64,000 nucleotides of DNA, taken from contig CAUEEP010000742.1 of the NCBI GenBank assembly GCA_958450365.1, forward strand, positions 512,001 through 576,000, read 5' to 3'. Source of the stretch: Mesorhabditis belari (Eukaryota > Nematoda > Chromadorea > Rhabditida > Rhabditidae). The notes beneath the pieces are model-generated. The model did no database searches. It was given only the letters and a program-made list of their open reading frames with translations, and was not told the DNA's origin. The position numbers were made by a program, and so were the translations under genes. How positions within the stretch are numbered: position 1 is the stretch's first letter; every line of letters begins with the position of its first letter. Positions 11,748 to 21,505 of this stretch are shown here, one piece after another.

Positions 11748-12023
11748 ACGGAATCAAAGGCTAGAATTGAGCAGACTTGACTATTTAAAAACTAGAGTAA
11801 TCCAATTTTGATATTATTCAATGAGAAATGAAATGCTCATTTAATAATACGAAAATTAGGTTAATTGAATGTAAACTAAAAATTTGTGACTGATTGATGA
11901 GACTTCGAGATGATTGACTAATCGAGATGAAGCTCTTTATTTGAAACAAGGCTTTTGGTTAGGTAGAAATATGATTTTTTTTTTTAAATAGATTATTTCT
12001 GATAAGTAGCACTGTAAAAATTT

Positions 12024-14747
12024 GGGACCTAGTCAAAATAGCGCCGCCAAAACAGCGACGTTCAAAACAGCGCCATTCAAAACAGCGTCGTTCAAAACAG
12101 CGCCCATACAAAAATAGCGCCGTTCAAAACAGCGCCCATACAAAAATCGCGCCGTTCAAAACAGCGCCGAATTTAAAGATTTTAATGTAGATTAACCAAT
12201 GCTCTTTTGGAGTTTTCCATAAAGGCTTTATTTTCTCGTACATTCTCAAGTAAAATAGTACATAAAAATTTGTTTATTCAAGTAACAAAATGAAAAAATT
12301 AAACAACGCAGTTAACACATATGAATATAACAACATAAAGATTTTAAATGATCGACTGGACTCTTACCCAACGATCCATTTTGAACCGCAACTTTTCTTA
12401 CACGATGGCCGTGAAGAACTTTCGACGATTGAGGCGAAGATTGAGGTAGAGTCATGTGCCGAGATGTAGCCGCAAGAAGACGTTTTTCGAAGTCTTCTTG
12501 AATATCTAGTAGCTTTTGAGCAACATAACGAGCAGAACATCGTGAAGTAAGAGCCTAAATCTTTAAACATTAACTAAACATTAAAAACACAAACTTTTAG
12601 TAAAGAATTGTAAGATTCTTGAGACGAGTTGCCAAGTTGTTCGCCACGACAGATTGTATCATACGAGTTCCACGTTTCAATGGAGTGTGTTGGTCGAATG
12701 AAGCGACTATTTTGAACAAATCCAACAAAAGATTTTTCGAAGTACGAATATAAGCCTAATTTTAAAAATTAAATCTATAACAAAGATAAATAACAAACCT
12801 TGTAACTCATTAATAAGGGAGGGAATTTGTTTGAAGGCTTCATCTCGTAGTACACGAAAATATCGCAAGACATCAACAGGTCTTATGAATGTCAGTGCAA
12901 GCAATCCTTTCACGTAGACAAACATATTTGAATCACAATAGATGTCTTGTAGTTTCTTCTCCTAAAAGAATAAATAAATATTAAAAAACCAAAGTTTAAT
13001 AACCTTAATTTTGCGAAAGATGGCCTTGAAGAAATGAAAACAACAGAAATGTATGGTTGATGTGTTGCCATAGACTGCCATAAAACCGTTGACAATAGCC
13101 AGCTCCATATCTAAAATTGTTTTATAAATTTTTCGATGCAAAATAAACAAAAAATAACCTGTTTTAATTTTTGTTGGTGGTGGTAATCCCAATTGTTTGA
13201 CCAGACCAAAGACGTCGCTATACGTTTGTGTCAACTTGCTTGACAGGAATGCATATGCACACGGAACGAAAAGATGATCTATCTAAAAACAAAACTATAA
13301 AACTAACATAACAAAAAAAACCTCAACCCCGATCACCAGAATTTGAGAAAACCCAAAAGGGAGCCGCATAAAACGTGCCATCAATACTCCAAATAGGGTG
13401 CTAAAAGTATTTAACTTTTGTTATTAAAGTTGAAAGTCTAAAGAGTTTAATATACCTGAAGTAACATATCGATTCCCCAATCAGTAGCAAAGAATTTAAT
13501 TGCGTTTGCGTGTGGAGCTGGGTAGTTTGAGCAGTTATCATATCGTAAGAATAAAACCCCTAAATGTAAATATTTATGAGGCTAACATAACAACAACTCA
13601 CGAAAAGTTCCAGTGACCGGAGCAGGCCAATCTCTATCACCATCGATTTTGACTTGCCGACGAGCCATTTGTTGAATTCCCTTGGTATTGAGATAAGGCA
13701 ATAAGTGTGGGCGAGCTCCGAGAACACGTCGTTTAATAATTTCCTTCGTCGGAACTCCAGCAATCCGATCGTTTTTGGCGCCACAGTGTATTCCACGTAT
13801 CTAAAAATATAAACAAGAAACGATAAGTTAAACAAAACAATACCTACCTCTTCTTTTTCTTTCAATGGCAGGCAGGTCATAGCGTGCTCGTTGGTGACAG
13901 AAAGGACTCCAGTTGCTTCATCTTTTATGCATCCTTCCCCCGGCAGTTTGTTTTCGTACAACTAAAAGAAAACTTTAAAATGTTCAACGAATATACAACC
14001 AAACTAGTAAAAAAGAAATTACCGATAAGCTGTAGCTACCCCTTTTCGGATTGTTTTGTCCTTCCGATACTCGTGTCCATCTTCATCGTAAAGTAGCACT
14101 CCACCTTTCTGAGATAGCGACATCCCTAAATTAAAAAAGATGTTGAGATACCAAAATTTTGCAGAAAAGTGTAAAAACTGGCTTAATCAATCTTATTACA
14201 TTTATTTAAGATCAAAGAAACAAAGTTATTACCTTATACAAGTAGAACTTCTTCGCAAACTATATTGTGTGAAAAATACCTGTGTTTGTCGCTAGCCACG
14301 CCGAATCACTTGCAAGGAGTCTTCTATTTCTTCAGGCGACGTTCTTTTACCTAAAAAAACAAAAAATTAAGTCCCAAGAACAGAAAAAATAAGAAAAAAA
14401 ACGATGAAAAACAAAATGTGTCGCATTGTTTATTTAAAATGGGCCATAAAACCTGATTCTGATGATGAAATAATCTGTCGGTTTGGCAAAACACGCGCAA
14501 GGTGCTTAGAAATGTTTAAAAAATAACAAAAGTTACAAGTTCTGATGAGAAGTATAAAAACATTGGGGTTGAAAAATCTAATCGCAGTCTCTTTCAATTT
14601 GGCGCTATTTTTGTATGGGCGCTATTTTGAACGGCGCGATTTTTGTATGGGCGCTGTTTTGAACGGCGCTATTTTTGTACGGGCGCTGTTTTGAATGGCG
14701 CTGTTTTGAACGTCGCTGTTTTGGTGGCGCTATTTTGACTAGGTCCC
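12024..14747 (-). mobile_element. Mutator-like (MULE) DNA transposon, near complete
   Basis: The 2,724-bp element starts GGGACCTAGTC and ends in the inverse GACTAGGTCCC. It is flanked by an identical 8-bp direct repeat, AAAAATTT, at 12016-12023 and 14748-14755. The terminal 145 bp at each end consist of tandem variants of GCGCCGTTCAAAACAGCGCC, in inverted orientation. It encodes a MULE transposase on the minus strand. An 8-bp target duplication and internally repetitive inverted ends fit MULEs. It lies only 93 bp past the mksr-2 stop codon. Confidence 0.93.
12312..14123 (-). CDS. MULE transposase with FLYWCH-type zinc finger, frameshifted
   Basis: Exons on the minus strand: 14123-14033, 13961-13848, 13800-13602, 13559-13456, 13400-13322, 13282-13159, 13110-13004, 12961-12799, 12755-12595, 12554-12312. 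The start looks like a FLYWCH finger (GHEYRKD, then YRCTKTNC). The catalytic core shows SIDGTFYAAP with the first acidic residue, DMELAIVNGFM with the second, and the C..H pair CCFHFFKAIF, followed by ETWNSYDTICRGEQ. These features are typical of animal MULE transposases. Three joins or exons need a one-base change inside short homopolymers (a G run at about 13940, GGGG at 13557-13560, TTTT at about 13355). As given, the frame is broken. An extra 5' exon may lie at about 14280-14342. Confidence 0.88.
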
Positions 14748-14839
14748 AAAAATTTACCATAAATTTATTCAAATTTCATTTTTTTACAATAAAATAATTC
14801 GAAACCAGTTAAAATCTTTTTGTTTTTTTTTTTTGGTTT

Positions 14840-17800
14840 TTAAGCCACAATCCCGAAACGATCGAAATTCCGGGTGATCGTGTTCATTTGTAGCTTGATT
14901 ATGCCTAAAAGTTTACATAAAATCTCTTCAGCTTTTAAATAAACTGAATAAAATGAAGATTTTTGTAAGTATTTAAAGTGAAAAATGATTCACAAATACA
15001 ATGAAATTCTGAAATTCCACACCCGCTGATTTCCCATCGAATTTCGCCACCTCGAAGCTCTTCATTTGACCAAGGCTTTCGGTTAGCTAAACTAGCAAAA
15101 ATAGCAATAAAAATCATTCCCTTTTCCTCACTCCAAATGATTTTTACAAGTTTAATTACTCACTTAATAAACTAGATAAGAAAATTCTAAGTAAGCAATC
15201 AAAGTCAAGTGGCAATTGTCATGACATGACATAGCTGCTCAGGTTCAGGCTTAGGCTTAGGCTTAGGCTCAGGCTTAGGCTTAGGCTTAGGCTTAGGCTC
15301 AGGCTCATGCTCTCGGTTAGCTAAACGTCTAGCCTAAGCCTAGACCAAGGCTTTCGGTTAGCTAAACTAGCAAAAATTGCAATAAAAATCATTCCCTTTT
15401 CTTCTCTCCGAATGATTTTTACAAGTTTAAATCACTCACTTAATAAACTAGATAAGAAAATTCTAAGTAAGCAGTTAAATCAAGTGATACTTGTCATGAC
15501 ATGACATGACATACAGTACTGGACAATGAAATATGATATTTGAAAAATGATCGTCACTTTCGCGCGTCTGTAACTCCCTTGTCTTTGAGCTTAAACTATT
15601 AGTGTTCTACATTTTCTGAAAGCTCTTTTCAAGGGCTACACAATGGTAATATTAATATTTAGAAATACGGTAAAGACAAGGGAGTTACAGACGCGCGAAA
15701 GTGACGATCTCTTTTTTCGAATATGATATTTCATTGTCCAGTAGTGTAGCTGTTATAATGACATGGAAATGTCTGGGTGGCCAAATGGCATCTGAAATGG
15801 CTTATTCAAAAGAATTCAACACTGATTCCGAATCTGCTTTCTGTTTTTGATATCGAGCACTGTCAAAAGGGTACTTGTCGGTTATACATCTACAGAGACT
15901 CAACTCGGTTAAGCAAGGAGCTAACAACTTGTGACGGCTTCAGTCAAGTACAATCTACGTTCAGTACAGTGAAGTACATTCCGTAAAGTCCAGTGAATGT
16001 TCAGTGAATGTTCAGTGAAGTAGAGTACTCGTCTGAAGTGATCATTCGATCATTCATCAGAACGAAAATCGATAACCGAGAAGACTCGGATGGGGATGCT
16101 TCACCGAGATGAGTCTTTGTGGATTTCAAACCGACAAGTACCAATCAAATTACCTGTAGCCCACCGCCAATAAACTTTTGCATAAGTTCTTCGCGCAATG
16201 TTCCCTTTGGCCTCCAAATATGGCACTCAAGCTGAAAACTTTTATCTTGAGCATTTTGGTAAAGTTTATAATGAATACCAGGTGTGCGGACTTTTCAAAA
16301 CTCCGATTTGGTTTGATTCACTTAGCATAAAATGCTAGTCTATCAAAAAGATTGATAGACTCAATAAAATGAATAATTTCAATTGATTTCCCGATCCCGA
16401 AAACCCCCGGGGACAAATTTACAACTGAATATCTTTTTGTGCCATCTAGAAAGCAAAAGAAGAATCTGGTAAATGACTTGCGAGGTGTTCTTTATGCTCG
16501 TGCACAATCGCTCACCGTCTGGCGAACTGCCCTGATACAAACTGCCTGGCTTTTGGGATCCGAAAGAGTCGCGACTAAACCGGCCTCGCACTTTTAACAG
16601 CCACTATACACAAGCTCCTGGGACCAATTTTGCCCTCAAATTTGGCTTCATTTTTTCTACAAATTCTACATCTTTTCAAACTATTTGTTTTGCTTAAACT
16701 TTTTAGTTAAATTGAGAAAACAGTTCGCTCTGATTTGAGAGTTTTATTTCTGAAATATCTGATGTTTTCTGAAAATGAAAATCGTCAGTCCAATCAACCC
16801 TCTATTTGGTATCATTTGAAAGAAAAAGCTCATGAAAAGCTATTTCAGTTAAAAAGCTATCAGTACCTCTTGATGACCGGGCAATGACGGGAGAAATATC
16901 GATCCGTATCCATAAATCTCTTGCCTTCCGTACTCATCACAGTGCCAAACTTCTAGCATTAATTTGGGCCAATCTGAAAGCACAAGACAATACAGTTCAA
17001 TGCAGGCAAATCAAAAATTCTCATGGAGATTCTCATGGAAAGCCTACAGTGAATACAGTACAGTGAATCTACAGGAATCTTTGTATACTATTGGTTTGAT
17101 GGAAAAGTCCTTTCCGATTTTTTGGGAGAGTACCTTAAATTTGTCGAATTTTGACGTTTTATAGCTCATCCTAAAGCTGAATTCAAGACGGATCGATTGG
17201 TAAAAACCGTTTTGAGATATCTCTTTTCTAAAAGTTTTTACAGCTATTTTAGTAAAGGGCGGCAGAGCCAAAAAAAATGGCTGTTTTCACGTTTCGTTAG
17301 TTTTCCGTGCAGAAACCTAGGCTAAAAACATGTGTTTCGTGATCAGCGTCAAAAATAACCTCTATACACGCATTTTCAGAAGCTTAGCAAAAAATTTTTG
17401 AAAAATATTGTCACCGGTGGAAGTCGAACCAGCGACCCTCAGATCAATAGCCTTTCCGCCGCTTTTCGCGATTTTCCTTCGTTTTTCTCATTATTTTTTT
17501 TGTTTGAACGAACTATCCGGAATTGGTTTCAACGATTTCGTGAAGGGAATTTCTCACTTCTCGATAGTGCAAGAACAGGAACGCTATTGCACGACAACGC
17601 AAGATCACATGTCTCAAATCTTGTAAAGGGCTCTGCCACCCTTTACTAAAATAGCTGTAAAAACTTTTAGAAAAGAGATATCTCAAAACGGTTTTTACCA
17701 ATCGATCCGTCTTGAATTCAGCTTTAGGATGAGCTATAAAACGTCAAAATTCGACAAATTTAAGGTACTCTCCCAAAAAATCGGAAAGGACTTTTCCATC

Positions 17801-19381
17801 AAACCAATAATATACAAAAAATGGCTGTTTTCACGTTTCGTTAGTTTTCCGTGCAGAAACCTAGGCTAAAAACTAAAATAGATTAAAATCTCTTCTTTGA
17901 AATGTAAAACAGAAATCTTTGTTCTACTGATTTTGGCATGAAAGAGTTGTGAGGTTTTAAAGAAAATAAGTAAAGATTGATTTAAAAGAATAAAATGAAA
18001 TGAATGATTCGACTTGAAATGACCTTGAAGAGTTCTTGTGGCCAAATGAATGTCGATTGGATGCAGGAAATAGGCTTTCTGAAGGCTTTTCGCTAGATCG
18101 GTTTGTGTTTGGCCTTCTTGTGCACCTTCGATCACTCGCCAACCGCCGCCTGCAATAAAATCCTTTAAAAGTTTAGTGCACCAGGAAACGTGTGTTTCCA
18201 TTCATTTTTATTCCATCAAGAGTTTTCGATTTAGGTCTTTGTTTTGTTTGATTTTTGTTTGAAAAGAGATTTCAGCGAGCTGAATCGTGGCGGAAAAAAT
18301 GTCAGCAAAGAATGTTGAGCAGAAATGTTCAGCAATCAGTTCAGAAATGTTCAGCAAGCGCCAGTCTATCAATCTTTTTGATAGACTAGCGTTTTATGCT
18401 AAGTGAATTAAACCAAATCGGAGTTTTGAAAAGCTTGCTGAGCATTTCGCGGAAAAAAAGAGAGCGAGTTCAGCAATCAGTTCCACAAAAAGCGATTAAG
18501 GCCTGCCTCTTTACAAGTCTTAGGTTCTAGATTCCATTTGGAACATTCTTGGCACATTTATTGGGTTGGCACACTGCCCCGGCTAAACACCGTGGAAAAC
18601 CTCCCCTCCCCGGTTTAATTACCCAAGTTTAATTAGTTTCTGGTTTTCAATGTTCACTTAAATTCGGTAGTTTTTGATTGGATAAAAAGTAAGATTTAAG
18701 GGTCTCTGGATGTCCTGTGACTTCCAGAACTCAGGAATCTTAAAGCTCAAATCTATGTCGTCAATATTTTGTCAACGATTCCGGGGTGAACGGCTGAAAA
18801 AAATGCCCGTACAGTAAGGCAGACAGAAAGACAGACAGAAAGACAGACAGATACCGTAACCGCGAAATGTTCAGCAAGCGCTAGTCTATCAATCTTTTTG
18901 ATAGACTAGCGTTTTATGCTAAGTGAATTAAACCAAATCGGAGTTTTGAAAAGCTTGCTGAACATTTCGCGGAAAAAAGAGAGCGAGTTCAGCAATCAGT
19001 TCCATAAAAAACGATTAAGAATTGTTTTTTTCTTAAAATCATGGAGTTAAATGTATATTAAATGTCATTTTTTTTACTAAAATTTATTCATTTTCCAATT
19101 AGAACTTGAAATAGACTTTAAATTTTGTTTATTTGAATCTTTTACATTTGAATCTTTTCAAACTTTGTCAAATTTGAATAATTTCCCTTTTTTCTTATTC
19201 TTTTTATTGAAATTGCATTGAAAATGACATTTATTCTTTAGCTTTTTTTCTTTTAAATTCTTTTAATCCAAATTCCAAATCCAAATTCCTCACCAATATG
19301 CAATTTCCAGCGCACACAGAAGCCGGTTTTCTCGAAATCCGATGCCGACTCGATAATTCCATTGTAGAAAACTTCGACCAT
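14840..19381 (-). CDS. mksr-2: B9 domain protein 2 (B9D2/MKSR-2), ciliary transition zone
   Basis: Six exons on the minus strand: 19381-19294, 18149-18024, 16973-16867, 16231-16154, 15086-15023, 14904-14840. All introns are GT-AG, phases agree, and the total is 528 bp: 175 residues, the same length as human B9D2. Hallmarks in order: start MVEVFYNGII, FCVRWKLHIGGGWRVIEG, EGQTQTD, HPIDIHLATRTLQ, WPKLMLEVWH, YGRQEIYGYG, LECHIWRPKG, FIGGG, and the end TRNFDRFGIVA. B9D2 forms a complex with B9D1 and MKS1 at the ciliary transition zone and takes part in gating membrane proteins. The exon 5 donor (GTGTGG) is weak, but the alignment through it needs no gaps. The introns are loaded with MITEs, a telomeric array and a mariner relic. 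The coding frame is intact, so the gene is probably functional. Confidence 0.92.
15068..15515. repeat. Direct duplication of exon 5 acceptor region around telomeric repeats
   Basis: Bases 15068-15233 recur at 15342-15515, both starting GACCAAGGCTTTCGGTTAGC and ending in TGTCATGACATGACAT. The second copy repeats the mksr-2 exon 5 acceptor and the first bases of the exon. Between the copies lies the TTAGGC array. Confidence 0.88.
15244..15306 (+). repeat. Interstitial telomeric array (TTAGGC)n
   Basis: About ten hexamers of TTAGGC with occasional TCAGGC variants lie in mksr-2 intron 4. TTAGGC is the telomere repeat of most nematodes. A short inverse stretch, GCCTAAGCCTA, follows at about 15332-15342. 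Confidence 0.9.
15514..15746. mobile_element. MITE-B copy 2 (233 bp) in mksr-2 intron 4
   Basis: Starts CAGTACTGGACAATG, ends CATTGTCCAGTAGTG, and has TA on both sides (15512-15513 and 15747-15748). It is palindromic and shares the arm sequence GATCGTCACTTTCGCGCG with the 5.1-kb copy. Confidence 0.9.
15881..16140. repeat. Short inverted repeat pair in mksr-2 intron 4
   Basis: About 45 bp starting GGTACTTGTCGGTT at 15881-15925 recurs inverted at 16095-16140. The spacer of some 170 bp has no coding feature. It may be a small MITE. Confidence 0.6.
16291..16363 (-). mobile_element. MITE-D partial copy, inverted
   Basis: Inverse of the core of the elements at 18.34 and 18.86 kb (CTTTTCAAAACTCCGATTTG, then AGTCTATC hairpin). 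One end is missing. Lies in mksr-2 intron 3. Confidence 0.75.
17083..17873. repeat. 188-bp inverted repeat with a 60-bp direct repeat, enclosing a mariner relic
   Basis: 17083-17270 and 17630-17815 are nearly perfect inverse copies (AGCTGAATTCAAGACGGATC in the left arm). After each arm stands the same 60-bp sequence in direct orientation, ATGGCTGTTTTCACGTTTCG (17276 and about 17821). It lies in mksr-2 intron 2. The spacer carries a mariner transposase fragment and a tRNA-like piece at 17409-17445. Confidence 0.88.
17490..17630 (+). pseudogene. Internally deleted mariner transposase relic
   Basis: The translated plus strand gives a helix-turn-helix piece, IRNWFQRFREGNFSLLD, then SARTG. It passes directly into LLHDNARSHVSN, the motif around the second catalytic Asp of mariner transposases. 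The intervening 100 or more residues are missing, so this is a deletion derivative. It does not match the full mariner at 25 kb closely and came from another family. Confidence 0.8.
18344..18453 (+). mobile_element. MITE-D copy 1
   Basis: Ends AAATGTTCAGCAAGCG and CTTGCTGAGCATTTCGCG are inverted, and an inner hairpin GTCTATCAATCTTTTTGATAGAC's two halves pair around a short loop. About 110 bp. Located between mksr-2 exons 1 and 2. Confidence 0.8.
18861..18971 (+). mobile_element. MITE-D copy 2
   Basis: Best preserved member: CGCGAAATGTTCAGCAAGCG at the left and CTTGCTGAACATTTCGCG at the right. Directly preceded by a short (GACA)n tract at 18820-18850. Confidence 0.85.
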
Positions 19382-19501
19382 TGAAATGAATATTATTTTC
19401 AAATATATTTTTTAGACTTATTAGCTATTTGAATTGAAATTTATGCAAATTTTGAGTTTGCACTAGTGAAATTTGTTATTTGACATCGATTTTCAAGAGA
19501 G

Positions 19502-19515
19502 GTTGTCATGGAAAC
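19502..19515 (-). promoter_or_regulatory. X-box (RFX/DAF-19 site) upstream of mksr-2
   Basis: The plus-strand sequence GTTGTCATGGAAAC matches the X-box consensus RYYNYYATRRNRAC at all 14 positions, and so does its inverse GTTTCCATGACAAC. It lies 120 bp upstream of the mksr-2 start codon. That is within the distance range at which X-boxes sit before ciliary genes in Caenorhabditis. DAF-19 is the RFX factor that switches on ciliary genes, including B9 genes, in sensory neurons. Confidence 0.88.
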
Positions 19516-19904
19516 GAAAGCTCTTTACACCAGCTTCAATGCCAGCCTCAATACCTTCAGTGTCTTTACGAAAAAAAGCTTAAAACTCTTGCAAAAGCAG
19601 GAAAAATTTCCATAAATTTACTACTGATTGAGAAAAAGGAAAATTTAACAGGAGAACTTCAATTTCGATATCGATTCGGGAGCTCTTATTTTATAGAGCT
19701 TAACTTTCTCGTTTTCAATATGTAAATAACTTTTCCCAATTTTAAGGAAGGCAATTGTAAGTTAATAGTTGGTTTACTGTACTGTACTGTACGACATTTG
19801 AGTTAGCGTACTTTACTTTACATGGAGTACTGTAAGACCAACTGTGTACTGGATACGGTAGCCGGGTCACGCTTCTGTAAGAACCAAGTCTAGGAGTCTT
19901 AGAT

Positions 19905-20050
19905 TACTGTAATAAAGTAAAGTAAAGAATGGCAAAGAAAGAGGGAGGATTGAACCCTCGACCTTTTTGCTTTCCGGACAGATGTCTAACCATTGATGAT
20001 ACCAGATAGGCAGATGCCTACCTAGTATTTTCTTGCTAGAGAAAGAGGAA
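19905..20050 (-). repeat. tRNA-derived SINE copy
   Basis: On the minus strand: an A-box-like region with AATGGTTAGACATC, then GGTCGAGGGTTCAATCCTC (B-box), then the tail TTTGCCATTCTTTACTTTAC. The same head-plus-tail arrangement occurs at 23.7 and 45.6 kb. The anticodon region is too degenerate for a tRNA. Confidence 0.72.
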
Positions 20051-20251
20051 GACAAGAGGGGAGAGAAAGGAAGAAAGAAAACTGAACTTTTGACTTGTTT
20101 AATTGCAAACAGGCTTTAAAAGAGCTTTTAAAAGTAGGTCAATGTTGAAACGAGTGTTACAGGGCGTAAAGAGAAAAGTTATTTCTACATTCGGAACGAG
20201 CAAGTCAAACTCTATAAAATGCTGAAAAAAAAATTACGCTTTTTTTTAATA

Positions 20252-20768
20252 TATGTCGTAGCCGATTATGAATGAGTGGGTCTAGGAGCGTCCAACCATC
20301 AAGTATTTAGTATCATTCAACGCAGAATCATTGATAATTATGTTAAATTTTTTAAATTAGCAAGATTTGATAAAAAGAAAAAAAATTAGAGCAAAAAAAC
20401 TGTTTGTTCAAGAGAAAACTTTGAAGCCCCATAATTTGTGTTCTTTTTATCCAATCTTTCTAATTTCAAAAATTTAACATAATTATCAATGATTCTGCGT
20501 TGAATGATACTAAATACTTGATGGTTGGACGCTCCTAGACCCACTCATTCATAATCGGCTGAAATTCATAATCGGCTACGGGGGTCCCGCTGATTTTGAA
20601 TGAAACGTTGTAGCGCCGGCAATTCTTAACCTAAACTCACAAATTTGGTACCAATCGACGCAGAATTCAATTCGCTACAAGATGATATAATATTGTTCTC
20701 ATACATTAAAGGGTTGCTCTACTAGAAAGGTTTGCCAAAAAATTTCATTCATAATCGGCTACGACATA
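20252..20768. mobile_element. Foldback element F1
   Basis: Perfect inverted ends TGTCGTAGCCGATTATGAAT at about 20253 and ATTCATAATCGGCTACGACA at about 20769. The left half holds a further palindrome (20256-20345 against 20480-20560, with GGTCTAGGAGCGTCCAACC). No transposase. Confidence 0.85.
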
Positions 20769-20772
20769 TATT

Positions 20773-21344
20773 GGGTTGTCCAGTTATGAATGCGCGTTTT
20801 TTTTACTATTTTGTAAATTTCTCAAGATACCGAAATCAAGAAAATGATATATATGAGTATTATTTGAAAGCTGAAGATCTCCTCTACATTTTGATATAAA
20901 AACGTTTTTGAATTTGTTCAACTTTTGGGCAAATTGACTGCACAGAAGAAGAGGTGGCCAAAAAATGGAAGGGTGCCTTTGGATCAAGTTTTGGCTCCGC
21001 TCAAATTGAGTTAACCGTTTGATGTTTGGCCAATAGATATATCTATACAAGTTTTTTTTAAAATATAACAATTTCAGAGCACCTTTACTTTTCTTTTCTG
21101 GGCGCTTACACCATAAAACTTGAGGAATAGCTAAGCTGAAATGGGTTTTTTCGAAAACGACCTCTCCCCTTGTGCAGTCAATTTGCCCAAAAGCTGAACA
21201 AATTCCAAAGCTTTTTATATTAAAATGTAGAGGAGATCTTCAGCTTTTGAATGATATATAACACTCATATAAATCTGTTCGATATCTTGAGAAATTTACA
21301 AAATAGTAAAAACGCGCATTCATAACTGGACAACCCAATATATA
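20773..21344. mobile_element. Foldback element F2 (572 bp)
   Basis: Ends TTGGGTTGTCCAGTTATGAA and its inverse lie between AT-rich flanks ending ATATA. Long arms (TTTTGTAAATTTCTCAAGAT in the left arm) pair over more than 100 bp. It lies immediately next to F1 and appears to be a separate insertion. Confidence 0.85.
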
Positions 21345-21346
21345 CC

Positions 21347-21505
21347 GTAGTCGCTTACGAAATTCAGCCGCTAACGAATCATTTTTTAACGACTAGCCGT
21401 TTACGAATGAAATTTTTCGCTTGCCGTTTACGAATGATTCGTTAGCGGCTAGCCGTTAGCGAGTCATTCGTTAACGGCTGAATTTCCTAAACGGCTACGA
21501 CAAAT
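21347..21505. mobile_element. Foldback element F3
   Basis: A compact palindrome of repeated CGTTTACGAATGA/CGTTAGCGGCTAG motifs. It ends in AAACGGCTACGACA, which is related to the F1 end, so F1 and F3 are probably one family. Confidence 0.7.

Larger units (their letters stand above)
10866..11960. repeat. Direct repeats flanking two MITE-A copies
   Basis: A segment of about 170 bp at 10883-11055 recurs at 11766-11955. Both contain GAAGCTCTTTATTTGA and CAAGGCTTT, which resemble the splice-acceptor region of mksr-2 exon 5 at 15050-15088. They may be decayed copies of that 3' gene region. Confidence 0.7.

Noticed and set aside
17866..18201. 111-codon frame at the start of mksr-2 exon 2
   Set aside because: Only 18149-18024 is exon; the flanking codons are intron read-through and do not match B9 proteins.
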